This document shows positions 43,735-53,640 of a stretch of DNA of 64,000 bases, piece by piece. Source of the DNA: Prorocentrum cordatum (taxonomy: Eukaryota > Sar > Dinophyceae > Prorocentrales > Prorocentraceae). Under the pieces are notes generated by a model. The model saw only the letters and a program-made list of their open reading frames with translations, made no database searches and was not told the origin of the DNA. A program made the position numbers and the translations under genes. The DNA lies in the NCBI GenBank assembly GCA_963575745.1, contig CAUYUJ010014595.1, positions 186,095-250,094 of the forward strand, read 5' to 3'. Positions within the stretch are counted from its first letter, which is position 1; each line of letters starts with the position of its first letter.

Positions 43735-43813
43735 CCCGTGACCAGCAGCTGGTCCGTTATCGTCATCTCGCTGTCCTGTTTCATGGAGTTGGCCAGGGGC
43801 TACTGGGCCGAAG
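43735..43813 (-). pseudogene. hAT-like transposase fragment, minus strand
   Basis: Read on the minus strand, these 79 bases match 29,589-29,667 of the large transposase pseudogene at about 69 of 78 positions (88%). The translation MKQDSEMTITDQLLVTG corresponds to MKEDGEIAITDQLLVAG. Homology is lost downstream of the shared segment, so this is a short, old fragment of a second copy. Confidence 0.8.
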
Positions 43814-44192
43814 GTGGTGTCTAAGATGGTGGCCCCGCGCTGGAACCAAGTGTTCTTACGTGCCCTGGCCGCCCCGAGGGAGATCTAACATGGCGGCCCC
43901 GTGCTGGAACCCTGAGTATTCACGCGTCGAGGCCACCCAGAAGCAGGCGCGAAGTGGTCTCAAGATTCCAATATGCCGCCTCGTCCGCCCCGCTTCCTCC
44001 TCGCTCGCTTCCCTTCCTTTTCCATCGCACTCTCGGTCAGGACCAGACCTGCAACAGGCGCGCTAGCTGTGACAAACGGCCAGCAGCTGCGACAGCCCGT
44101 CAGCGCGCGACGCAGTCGTCCGAGCAGCCGTTCAAGGAGTTGGGCCAAAACGATCTGGCCCGCCATCCAGACCGATTACGAGAGGCTCGTGA

Positions 44193-44990
44193 AAACAAAC
44201 CACTCCGAAGCGCATCGCCGAGAGAGCGGAGAAGGAGAGGGCGGAAAATAACAAGAAGGACAAGGATGACAAGGAGAAGCCCGAGGGGAAGACTGCTAGG
44301 AGGAAGGAGAAGGATCCAGTTCAGGAGAAGCTCGCAAGGACCATCGAGGAGGCGAAGGAGAAGGGCGAGCGCAGGAATGCCTACATGAACTTGGCGTGGA
44401 CAGGGCCGATCGATAACGTTATGCTTCAGGGTGCGATATCGCTGGGCAAGGTGGAGAACGCGGCTGCGGATACGTTCCTGAAGAACCTGCCGACGAACGC
44501 GGCGGCTGAAACAGCGGCCGGGCCTGGGGGGGCGGCCGGCGACATCGGCGCCCCCCCCCCCCCGCAGAGTAAGCCGCAGCGGCGGGCCGTGGGGGCCCTA
44601 AGCGCGAGCGGTCGGCTGCCTTGGAACATCCCGAAACAGGTTGAGAAAGGTTTCGAGATCCCAATCATGGTCTCCAGCGTGAACCAGTTTATGGCGCCCG
44701 AGCTCGGCAAGTTCAAGCGATTGGCCGTGAACGTCGTGGTCAACGCAGCGCGGTTGGCCTTGCATTGGACGAAAGAAGAAGGCACAATGGAGGCTGCAAC
44801 AGCGCTCGAAGAGTTGATCATTGATTGGCCCTTCGACTTCACCCTCATCAAGGGGAGCGCGGCCGAGGAGGTCGAGGAACACAAGTTCAAGTGGGCAGTA
44901 GTGAACACGTTGGCCCGCACCGAGCGCCGCTGGAGTTCCAGTGCCAGATCCCGAGGTGCTTCGAGGTGCTCGGGTCGATCACAAAGCATG
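44193..44990 (+). CDS. Lys/Glu-rich N-terminus plus globular domain, unknown
   Basis: The frame opens at 44,193 after a TGA; the first Met is at 44,385. The N-terminal part is a charged helix (RIAERAEKERAENNKKDKD, then EKLARTIEEAKEKGERRN). The body reads MNLAWTGPIDNVMLQGAISL, FLKNLPTNAAAETAAGPG, a poly-Pro stretch, then KGFEIPIMVSSVNQFMAPEL, FKRLAVNVVVNAARLALHWT and ALEELIIDWPFDFTLIKG. The composition is convincingly protein-like. The frame runs into a satellite block at about 44,985, which cuts or ends it. An upstream frame (QTDYERLVKTNHSEAHRRE) may be its 5' part after a frameshift. No family recognised. Confidence 0.45.
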
Positions 44991-45552
44991 TTAGAGCACA
45001 CTATGAGCTCTTACATCGCATGTTTGAGCAGAAATTCAGCTCTAACATAGCATGGTCGAGCACAAATTGTGATTTAGCATGGCATGTTAGATCACATGTG
45101 CGATCTAACATACCATGTAAGATCACAAATTGTGATCGAACATGGCATGTTAGATCACATTCGTGATATAACATAGCACGTTAGATCACAAGGTGTGATC
45201 TAGCATGGCATGTTAGATCAAATGTGTGATCTAACAGAACATGCTAGACCACGCAGTGTGATCTAATATGGCATGTTAGGTCACGTTTGCGATCTAACAT
45301 CGCATGTTAGATCACAAAGTGTGATCTAGCATGACATGTTAGATCACATTGTGATCTAACATCGCATGTTAGATCACAAAGTGTGATCTAACGTGGCCTG
45401 TTAGATCACAGATGTGATCTAACCTAGCATGTTAGACCACAAAGCGTGATCGAACTTAGCATGTTAGATCACATGTGTGATCTAACATAGCTATACGGAG
45501 CAGGTTTTATCAGACATTGAGCTATCTCATAGCATGTTATAACTCACATCTC
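44985..45552. repeat. 32-bp double-palindrome satellite, block
   Basis: About 17 units between the Lys/Glu-rich ORF and the kinase-derived pseudogene. Confidence 0.94.
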
Positions 45553-45564
45553 AGTTCTACTCAG

Positions 45565-47010
45565 GGCGGTGTCTACTCTTCCCCCATGAGGCCGTCGTCC
45601 TGTCGCAACTCTCTTCCCTCCCCCCTGGAGGTCGCCGTCGCTCCCCTCTCCTCCGTCCGCCTCTCTCGGCAGGTGGTGCTCGGCGATCTCGGCTGCGTGG
45701 AGCCGACGGACCCCCACCGCGGGTTGGTGAAGAAGCTGCGCCCCAGCGACAGCAGCGCCGACGTCGGTGCAACCGCGCCCCAGCACAGGCCGCCAGATGT
45801 CTTCTTGGGGAACCTGCGCTTCCAGGAAGACTTGGACATGTGGTCCCTCGGGCGCGCGGCCGCGGAGTCGTACTCGCGCCGGCCGTTGATCTGCGCGTCA
45901 GCTGAAGAAGACCCGCGTGAGCGGCGAAAGGAGGCACTGGTAAAGACATCATCGATGCCATCAGGAAGGGCGCGGGGCTGCCTGGCCAGGAGGCAGCGGG
46001 GGACTTCCACTCAACATCGAAGGGGGTTCCACTCAGCAGCGACGTGCCTGGCGCCGAGACCGCAGCCTCGTTTCTGGATTCCTCCCTTTTCTTTGAGAGA
46101 TGGTTCGGTCAGAAGGGCGCGGCCTGGATAGCGGCTGAAACAGCGAAAGAGAAGAGCGACCCGAAACGCTACGAAGGCTTCCATGCATCGGCACTTCCAG
46201 CGCTGCCCCGCAGGCCTCATGTCCATCATCAAGGGCTGTTTGAAGTGGCAGCCAGGCCACAGACTGACCCTCAGACAGGCAAGGCTGTCTGGCTTCATGC
46301 AGCCGCCTGGCAAGCTGCAGATCACCGTGAACATGGGGCGGGGCAAGAACGGCGCCGGAACGATAGCAGAGACAGATGTCGACCCAGACTTGCTGCACTT
46401 TTGGCAGAACGACCCTTGCTGGGACGGCCTGGCCAAGGAGCGCGTGGACTCGGGGGCAACCCACTCCAGATGCGTTCGAGGAGATGAGATGAGGCGAAAA
46501 ATTGTAAAAAAAAAAAAAAAAAAAAAAACGAGATCCCAGGCAGTGTGGGCGAGAAGAACCCCCCGAAGTGCCGCAGCCTGAACAGGGGCAAGAAGTTGCG
46601 GATGATCCCGTCCGAGCGCTTCGCCGCTTTCGTGCGAGCGCTGAAGAAAAAGTGGCGCCCTTGGCTGCAACAGCTGGGAGACCAAATGCGCCATGCGGTC
46701 GCCCTCGACAACATGCCAGAATACCTCGTCAAGCTGAGCGGGAAGCCCATCGTGGAAGAGGATTTTGCCGACAACGCTTTCGCTCACGCGTCGATCCAGC
46801 TCATGGAACCAGGCGCGAGGGCGATGGATGGCACGCAGACGGCGGCCGCTCGCTGCTGCACGCGGCCGTCGCCCCGCGGGGGACACGCACCGTGCAAGTG
46901 GAGAATGTAGACGGGCAACAAGTCAACCTCGAGCACAAGCCCAGGCCCTTCTACGCGGGAACCCTCGCCGCCCTGCATGACAATGTGCATAGGAGTATAA
47001 CATCTGTCCT
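45565..47010 (+). pseudogene. Protein kinase fragment fused to an HxD-type domain, frameshifted
   Basis: Frame 1 reads RQVVLGDLGCVEPTDPHRG (DLG in place of DFG) near 45,670. Then PQHRPPDVFLGNLRFQEDLD and MWSLGRAAAESYSRRPL follow, the activation-segment and subdomain IX pattern of CDK-like kinases. The ATP-binding lobe is missing. After shifts come FLDSSLFFERWFGQKGAAW, then SIIKGCLKWQPGHRLTLRQA (C-lobe end) and DLLHFWQNDPCWDGL. Past a poly-A run the frame reads SERFAAFVRALKKKWRPWLQ, PEYLVKLSGKPIVEEDFADN and FAHASIQLMEPGARAMDG. A final shift near 46,830 gives HADGGRSLLHAAVAPRGTRT and FYAGTLAALHDNVHRS. The H-A-D and later His resemble a double-stranded beta-helix iron site, which is inference only. 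It is truncated by a degenerate repeat at about 46,995. Confidence 0.65.
46506..46528 (+). repeat. Poly-A run of 23
   Basis: Uninterrupted A inside the kinase-derived pseudogene. It could be a slippage tract or an internal trace of a retrocopy tail. It coincides with a frame change. Confidence 0.9.
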
Positions 47011-47470
47011 CAGGATTCCGATGGATATCCGAAGCATCCGACGGGTGTCCATCATAGTCTTTCTAGATTTTCCACGGAGCCCCATTGAGTTTCGAATGCG
47101 CCCACTGGGCTTCCGCAGGAATCCTGCGGATGTCCGAAGGAACCCTGTTGATTGTTATCGGATTCCGATGGGTTCCCGAAGGAATTCCATGCACTTCCTC
47201 GGGATCTTATGGATGTCCTAAGGAACCTTGTACAGTTCCATCCGAGTCCAACTGATTGCCCAACGCAAATCATATGCATGTCCATCGGCATTTCCGATGG
47301 AATGAATCGACGTCCTTAGGCTTCCTATAAATATTTAAAGGAATCTCGCAGAGTGCAATTGGATCCTTATGGGTGGCCGAAGGGGCCCTATGGATGTCCT
47401 ACGGAATCCCATGGTTTTCTTTTTACTTAACAGCGAAGACTGATAGGTTTCTAGTAGGGTCAAAAGAGAG
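46995..47470 (+). repeat. Degenerate GATTCCnATGGATGTCC-type repeat, left block
   Basis: Units of about 27-30 bp such as GATTCCGATGGATATCCGAAG and AATCCCATGG recur with heavy divergence. The same family appears at 49,110-49,465 on the other side of the minisatellites. Confidence 0.7.
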
Positions 47471-47575
47471 CATCATGACTCCTCAGGAGTCCTGGGCGGA
47501 ACCCGGACAGAATCCGGCGGCTGCCGTCGGAGCTCAAATCGCTTAGGACATCCTCGCAAAATCGCTCTTGGCGCT

Positions 47576-47908
47576 CCCAGAACGCCACTCCCGGGCTACA
47601 TTTTGAATGCCCGGAGCCAGCTGTAGGCCACTTCGTGCTCTTCGACTTCCCAGAACTCCATTCCCGGGCTACATTTTGGATGCCCGGAGCCAACTGTAGG
47701 CCACTTCGTGGTCTTCGAGGTCCCAGAACTCCATTCCCGGGCTACATTTTGAATGCCCGGAGCCAACTGTAGACCACTTCCTGGTTTTCGAGTTCCCAGA
47801 ATTCGATTCCTGGGGATGATTTTGAATGCCTGGAGACAACTGTAGGCCACTTCGTGTTCTTCGAGTTCCCAGAACTCAATTCCCGGGCCGCATTTTGAAT
47901 GCTGAGGC
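47576..47908 (+). repeat. 73-bp tandem repeat, about 4.5 copies
   Basis: The CCCAGAA marker recurs at 47,577, 47,650, 47,723, 47,796 and 47,869, an exact 73-bp period. Each unit holds TCCCGGGCTACATTTTGAAT, GCCCGGAGCCAACTGTAGG and CCACTTCGTG. Confidence 0.93.
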
Positions 47909-48962
47909 AGGCTGATGCTGAGGCTGAAGCAGGCTGAGGCTGAGGCAGGCTGAGGAGGCTGAGGCTGAGGAGGCTGAAGCAGGCTGATGCTGAGGCAGGC
48001 TGAGGCTGAGGCAGGCTGAGGCTGAGGCTGAGGCTGAGGCTGAGGGCTGAGGCTGAGGCTGAGGCAGGCTGAGGCTGAGGCTGAGGCAGGCTGATGGAGG
48101 CAGGCTGAGGCTGAGGCTGAGGCTGAGGCTGCAGGCTGAGGCTGAGGCTGAGGCTGAGGCCGAGGCTGAGCAGACTGAGGCTGAGGCTGAGCAGGCTGAG
48201 GCTGAGGCTGAGGCAGGCTGAGGCTGAGGCTGAGGCAGGCTGATGCTGAGGCAGGCTGAGGCTGAGGCTGAGGCTGATGCAGGCTGAGGCTGAGGCAGGC
48301 TGAGGCTGAGGCCGAGGCTGAAGGCAGACTGAGGCTGAGGCTGAAGCAGGCTGAGGCTGAGGCTGAGGCAGGCTGAGGCTGAGGCTGAGGCAGGCTGATG
48401 CTGAGGCAGGCTGAGGCTGAGGCTGAGGCTGATGCAGGCTGAGGCTGAGGCAGGCTGAGGCTGAGGCCGAGGCTGAAGGCAGACTGAGGCTGAGGCTGAA
48501 GCAGGCTGAGGCTGAGGCTGAGGCAGGCTGAGGCTGAGGCTGAGGCAGGCTGATGCTGAGGCAGGCTGAGGCTGAGGCTGAGGCTGATGCAGGCTGAGGC
48601 TGAGGCTGAGGCTGAGGCTGAGGCTGAGGCTGAGGCAGGCTGAGGCTGAAGGCTGAGGCTGAGGCTGAGGCTGAGGCTGAAGCAGGCTGAGGCTGAGGCT
48701 GAGGCAGGCTGAGGCTGAGGCTGAGGCAGGCTGATGCTGAGGCAGGCTGAGGCTGAGGCTGAGGCTGATGCAGGCTGAGGCTGAGGCAGGCTGAGGCTGA
48801 GGCCGAGGCTGAAGGCAGACTGAGCTGAGGCTGAAGCAGGCTGAGGCTGAGGCTGAGGCAGGCTGAGGCTGAGGCTGAGGCAGGCTGAGGCTGAGGCTGA
48901 GGCTGAGGCTGAGGCTGAGGCTGAGGCTGAGGCTGAGGCAGGCTGAGGCTGAGGCTGTGACT
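47909..48962 (+). repeat. (GAGGCT)n minisatellite with higher-order units
   Basis: GAGGCTGAGGCT runs are broken by GCAGGCTGATGCT and GCCGAGGCTGAAGGCAGACT markers. The last marker recurs at 48,311, 48,466 and 48,802. The minus strand reads SASACLSLSL, an artefact. Confidence 0.95.
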
Positions 48963-49109
48963 GCGACTGCCGTTGCCACTGCGACTGTCATCGCGAATGC
49001 GAGTACGACTGTGAGAACAGCAGAATTCTACAACAGGATTCTCATCTGAATCTTAAGGGGAATGCTTCCAGATATGCTCCTACACATCGCTGTTAGGTTG
49101 CTTTGCCGA

Positions 49110-49465
49110 GATAATTTTGGAATCCCATGGATATCAGAGGGATTCCTATGGATGTCCACGGACATCCGATGGATTATCTAAGGAATCCAACGGAATTCCT
49201 AAAGAATTCAATAGGTCGGTGTGATTCCTGTGGGTGTCCTCAGGCATCCTATGGATTTCCATTGGGGCCGACGGATGCCTTGAAGATCCCCATTGATTGC
49301 CTTTGGGTTCCCATGGGTATCTTCAAGCATCCTGTGGATGTCCATGGGGTTTCTATGTGCTTCCTACTGAACCGTATGGATGTCCTAAAAATGTCGATGT
49401 ATATCCTTCTGTGCCCCATGAGTGTCCATCGGACCCCTATTGATTCGTAAGGAACCCTTTGGTTT
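49110..49465 (+). repeat. Degenerate GATTCCnATGGATGTCC-type repeat, right block
   Basis: Units such as GATTCCTATGGATGTCCACG and GCATCCTATGGATTTCC match the family at 46,995-47,470. Together they bracket the 73-bp and GAGGCT arrays. Confidence 0.7.
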
Positions 49466-51455
49466 TCATTATTACCATGGACGTTTAGGACCATCTTGAT
49501 GATCAGCATAATCGTCATCATCTTCATCATTATGGTGAGATCCCCAGGAAAACGTTTACTGTTCCGCCTGGACCCCGAACTTTACTATTCCCAGGGGGTT
49601 ATTATCGCGAGCGCAGCGTTACGTTTATATACAACGAGGCCGGCGCGTTCAGCGCAGCGCGGGGTCGGACAAAAACGGTCGATCCGTCTACGGTCGGCTC
49701 CTTTCGTAGTGCAGTTTCTACATGGTGAGGTGCGACGGAATGGATGGACTCAGGAAACATGCGGGTGAAGCGGCGGAGGGAACATTCGCAATGAAAAAGT
49801 TTACAGCATCAAACATGTGCTACGCAATTGCCTTGCTGATGCGATGTACGGGGCTTGGGTGATTGTCCGTGCAAGGTTCCCGTTCGCCCCCAACCGTTTG
49901 CCCGAAAACGTGGAACATGTGGGTCGCATCCTTCCAAGCCGCGTTTCGTTTTGCTTCGGTATTGAAGGGAAAGGCGTTGAATGGGCGAAAGGGGGCGACA
50001 TTGAAATGGCGCGTCAGCCGCTGTTGAGGTCCACCTTGTCGAGAGTTGGCCGTGTTGAGCGCATGCGTAGGTAAGGTGACAAGTTGTCCTGTGCTCTTCG
50101 CTCTTGGCGTGATCCTTCCGGTTATGAAAAGACCGTAACGACGGCCCCCAGGAACGTTCCGTTTTGGCTTCCGTACTCCATATTGTTTGTAGTCACCCAC
50201 TAAGATGCGGGAGCCAAACGTGCAATCAATTTCATGAAGTGGTGACATGTATGTGGCGCGCGAACTACTATTGAGGTTTATGTCGTCGAGGATTGTACCA
50301 TGCCTCAGTGTGCCAGGGGCATGCAGGCGGGTTCGAACCTTGCGGTGCAAGATGTTTCCCGGACCGCCCGAATCAACGTTGAGGCGTTTGGCAAGCCGAG
50401 GCTTTGAGCGGGCAAAAGCAATCGAACCTTCAACAAAAACACGCGCATTCAGATACCAGCGTTGGGTTGGCGTTTCTGGGGCATCAGCATGCCCGGCCTG
50501 CCAGTGGGGTTCGAGTCGCTTGTCCATGTATGGGAAGGAGAAGTCATAGGACCAGTAGGACGCAGAGGTTCAATGGTTCTGTCGGGTGCGGTGCACATGA
50601 TGCAGGTGTTGTAGGCCTATGACGGAGGCAATCATATGAATATGGCGCGATTTCGGTTTGCGTAGCAATCAGGGAGGAGAGAGGAGGGCGTGTGAAGTAG
50701 GACTGCCCTGAATGTAAACAAGCAGCCTCGAATGCTCGAGCCCCAGTCCTGTTTTGTGTGCTTGTGGAAACGCCGATCAGCATCTCAGGAGGAACTGTTG
50801 ACTGTCGGCGCGTCCAGAAAAAGAAAGGTGTGGGGACGAGGAGAATGAATCGCGAAAAGGGCCCTAAGCACTCCGTCTGCCTCCTCTGTTGCATCGTTTC
50901 TCGTATTGTTTTGTTTCAGTGTGCGTATAATGCGTTAGCGCGCGTGTGGCTGAACTGCCTCACCATGCAGAACCCCATGTCGCCCAGCAACCAGCCGGGG
51001 AGCTGCACCCTTCCATGCATTGGTATTTGTCTCGGTCCACCGCTTATCGGGTCGGTTTTTCTAGAGGTTTGTCTTTGCTTCTTTCGTCAAGGCTGCACTA
51101 TGGCCATTCTGGCAGATCCCGAAAACATGGCACTTGCATAGCTACGTGATAGTGTGTGCTGGTGTTTCCAGCAATGTTCAATGTCTATGCGCATGACACT
51201 TCACGTTTATACCTGCTCACGTGCACGTGCATGTCGGAGTGCTTGTTCTCGTAGTTAGCTTCGTTTGCGAACGTGCAGTTGCACGATGGGTGCGCGCGAG
51301 TGTGACTGCGCATTCACTGAACCTGCATGCCTGCCTCGCTACCCCCCTGGCACGCCCTGTCTCCGCGGTGCCCCTAAGTACCAGGGTTGCCCACCCCACC
51401 CCACCCCACACCACACTCCCGTCTACCCTGCTCTGCTCCTTGCTCCCTGCTTCAT
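49466..51455. other. AT-richer stretch, no recognised gene
   Basis: Base composition is clearly more balanced than in neighbouring DNA. The longest ORF is on the minus strand, 49,820-50,527 (235 codons, start MDKRLEPHWQAGHADAPETP, then WYLNARVFVEGSIAFARSKP). It has no motif I recognise and could be chance. A loosely similar minus-strand piece (RRTPLNARVLFQTN) occurs near 60,640. No RNA gene seen. Confidence 0.35.
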
Positions 51456-51459
51456 CTTC

Positions 51460-51600
51460 CCCCCATTTACGCATCCTCCTCCTCCTTGTCCTCCTCCTCC
51501 TCCTCCTCCCTCCTCCTCTGCCTCTTCTTCCTCCATTATTCCTCCTTCTCCTCTTCCTCCTCCTCCTCCTCCTCCTCCTCCTCCTCTTCCACCTCTGAGC
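51460..51600 (+). repeat. (CTC)n pyrimidine microsatellite
   Basis: CCTCCTCCTC with CTT variants, ending immediately before the LINE fragment. Confidence 0.93.
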
Positions 51601-51601
51601 C

Positions 51602-52650
51602 ATGATGTGGTCATCGTCTCTCAACTTCGGCCAGGAACTCAAGGCAAGACTCGCTGCTATTCGCGCTGGGTGGCATTCACTCGGCTCTTTCTGGCATCTC
51701 GCTGGGGTGCCACACCGTTTCCAACGTTATATGTTGTTGTGCAAGGTCTATAACACGGCGTTGTCTGGTCTGGAGGCCTACTTGCCGTCCGGCGTTGATT
51801 TTGCTAAGCTCACGAGTGTGGTCGCAGCTTACGCGCGCAAAGCCATGCGGGGTGCTGCCTGTGATCGTGACGCTGAAGGTCACCCACGTTCGCCCACAAA
51901 CGTTGAGGTTCTAAAATGGTGGCGACTGGTGCCTATAGATCTCGAGGCCCGCATTCGCCGTCTACGTCTACTTCAGGAATTCGTAGGACATCCTGAGGAG
52001 CACATTCAAGTCTTGGGGGATCCTTTGTTCTTATGCTGGTGCTCGGGGACCCCGCTATGATGTGTTTACTCCTTCTGGTCGTCTGGTTCCCACGGCGCAG
52101 CCGTGGGCTCGGAGGTTCTGGGGATATGTTGAGGCCTTGTGGGTGCTGGGAGTGTCTTTGCTCGACTATTTGGATGGACTATTTCGGTTTGCATTGCACC
52201 GAATAATTATGCTCCCGGAGATGACAAGACCATTTATGTGGGTGCGAATGCTCCTGAGCCTCCCGCCCCCGTGTTCGGACGTGAAGGTGTGTATCATTAT
52301 CAGCTTCTTTGTAAGGATGGGCCGGCGTGCAATTCTATTCTTCCTGATCGGCTGCTGTTCATACACATCGTTGAACGACACGGCCACCGTATGGTTGCGA
52401 ATATTCTTGCGCTCGGCAATCAATCCCCTGTGTGTCACACTATCTTCAGTTCCCAGGTCACGTGCCGACGACATCTGGCGTTATCGTGTTCTCGTGGGTT
52501 CTGCAAAACAGATGCCTCTGGCCACTATTGCCGTTCCTTCGACATTGCAGTGTCCGTTATGTGACATAGCGTCGGGCTCCTTTCTGGTCTTGCAGAAGCA
52601 TTTGATGTCTCACCTGCATCCTTGTCCGCTCCCTGCCCCGTCGCTGGTCG
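51602..52650 (+). pseudogene. LINE 3' region: RT C-terminal domain and zinc fingers
   Basis: 51,602-52,060 reads LNFGQELKARLAAIRAGWHS, FQRYMLLCKVYNTALSGLEA and WWRLVPIDLEARIRRLRLLQ. This is the post-polymerase domain typical of dinoflagellate LINE proteins (pattern recalled, not searched). A shift near 52,035 gives GPRYDVFTPSGRLVPTAQPW, and a shift back near 52,170 gives NAPEPPAPVFGREGVYHYQL, HIVERHGHRMVANILALG and QSPVCHTIFSSQVTCRRHLA. A last shift gives LQCPLCDIASGSFLVLQKHL and MSH near 52,555, a C-x2-C-x12-H-x3-H zinc finger that would help bind template or target. The polymerase core is missing on the 5' side, where a CTC repeat begins, as in a 5'-truncated LINE insertion. Confidence 0.75.
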
Positions 52651-52653
52651 ACG

Positions 52654-53363
52654 ATGGAGGGCGCCCCCGCCTGGATGGCCAAGGTCACAGCGTCGGAGGG
52701 CGACGAAAGCGGCTCCAAGCGGGCCAAGGTTGTGGCCGAGGCTCGTGGGAAATGCGGCGACATTCTGCGCCAGTTGGTATAGATCCTCGTCAAGCTGAGC
52801 ATGGCCAACAGCGCCGAGTTGCGCGACGTGTGCGGAGTCATCTACATCATTTTTCCTATCAAGTCAGATCAGCTCGCTATGAAGGCTTGGCGCAAGGCAG
52901 GACAGACGTACCACGCCGAGGTCCAGCGCCGCAAGGCCGAGGGAGAGGATCTCGAGTCCTTGGGCCCCCGCCGTGCGTTCAGGTCTGGTGCGCCCTCATT
53001 CAGGCCATCGGCACAGATCCCTTGTGCCCGCAGGACTGCCGCAAAGCCAGCGAGCACTACTGGAAGGAGCTGCTGGTGCCCATGCCGTTGCAGCGTGTCG
53101 GAGAGCACGTCCGCCACTGCCGCGTCTGCCAGACTCGCAAGGTCGAACCCAAGGACGAGAGGATGCGCTTGATATTCGCCGTGGACTCAGGGTACAGACC
53201 GCTGGAGAAGACGCTGATCCAGTACTTCGTGCCGGTCGGGGGCGAGCGCAAGCTGGGCACTGCTCCCCGTGGCGCCTTAGCGCGCGAAGCGTCTCGTCTC
53301 CTGGAGAAGCTCGGAGAGGGCAAGCCGAAGAAGGAAGCGAAGGATGGCAAGAAGGGTGACTGA
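52654..53363 (+). pseudogene. LINE companion ORF, one stop and one frameshift
   Basis: ATG 52,654 opens MEGAPAWMAKVTASEGDESG, SKRAKVVAEARGKCGDILRQ, broken by TAG 52,780-52,782, then LSMANSAELRDVCGVIYIIF and AWRKAGQTYHAEVQRRKAEG. A shift near 52,990 continues as VWCALIQAIGTDPLCPQDC, HYWKELLVPMPLQRVGEHVR, HCRVCQTRKVEPKDERMRL and LGTAPRGALAREASRLLEKL, with a Lys-rich end and TGA 53,361-53,363. The product is helical and basic. It follows the LINE zinc fingers directly and may be its downstream reading frame or C-terminal extension. Function unknown. Confidence 0.55.
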
Positions 53364-53429
53364 ACGTTCCTGGTTGGTTCTGGTTCTGGGCTTATGATTT
53401 TTGAAAGAGCGCGTTCTACCGCTGCTGGC

Positions 53430-53640
53430 GGAAAACCGGGGGGTCACTACCGGTTCGAACCCCTCCCCCCCCACCCTTCCGGAAAACCGAGGGGGGTCAT
53501 TACCGGTTCGAACCCCTCCCCCCCCCAAGTCATCATGAAAAGGGGGGGGGGGTCACTACCGGTTCGAACCCCCCCCCCCCCTCGAAAACTGGGATGGGTC
53601 ACTACCGGTTCGAATCCCCCCCCCTCGAAAACCGAGGGGG
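53430..53640 (+). repeat. Four repeats carrying a perfect tRNA B-box-like motif
   Basis: Units of 46-56 bp contain GGTCACTACCGGTTCGAACCC. The GGTTCGAACCC or GGTTCGAATCC cores are at 53,452, 53,505, 53,561 and 53,607. The tRNA B-box consensus is GGTTCGAANCC. No A box or cloverleaf is seen, so these are not tRNA genes. Confidence 0.75.

Noticed and set aside
32880-45552. CRISPR array
   Set aside because: Repeats are contiguous, diverged 32-bp palindromes with no unique spacers and no cas genes, in eukaryotic DNA.
46506-46528. Poly-A tail of a retrocopy end
   Set aside because: Protein-like sequence of the same gene continues on the far side, so it is more likely an internal slippage tract.
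47876-48991. 371-codon SASACLSLSL minus-strand ORF
   Set aside because: A compositional reading of the GAGGCT minisatellite.
49820-50527. Viral capsid-like gene on the minus strand
   Set aside because: The ORF is open and of balanced composition, but I could not identify any motif, so no function is claimed.
53452-53617. tRNA genes
   Set aside because: The B-box-like GGTTCGAANCC is present, but no A box, acceptor stem or anticodon arm can be drawn around it.
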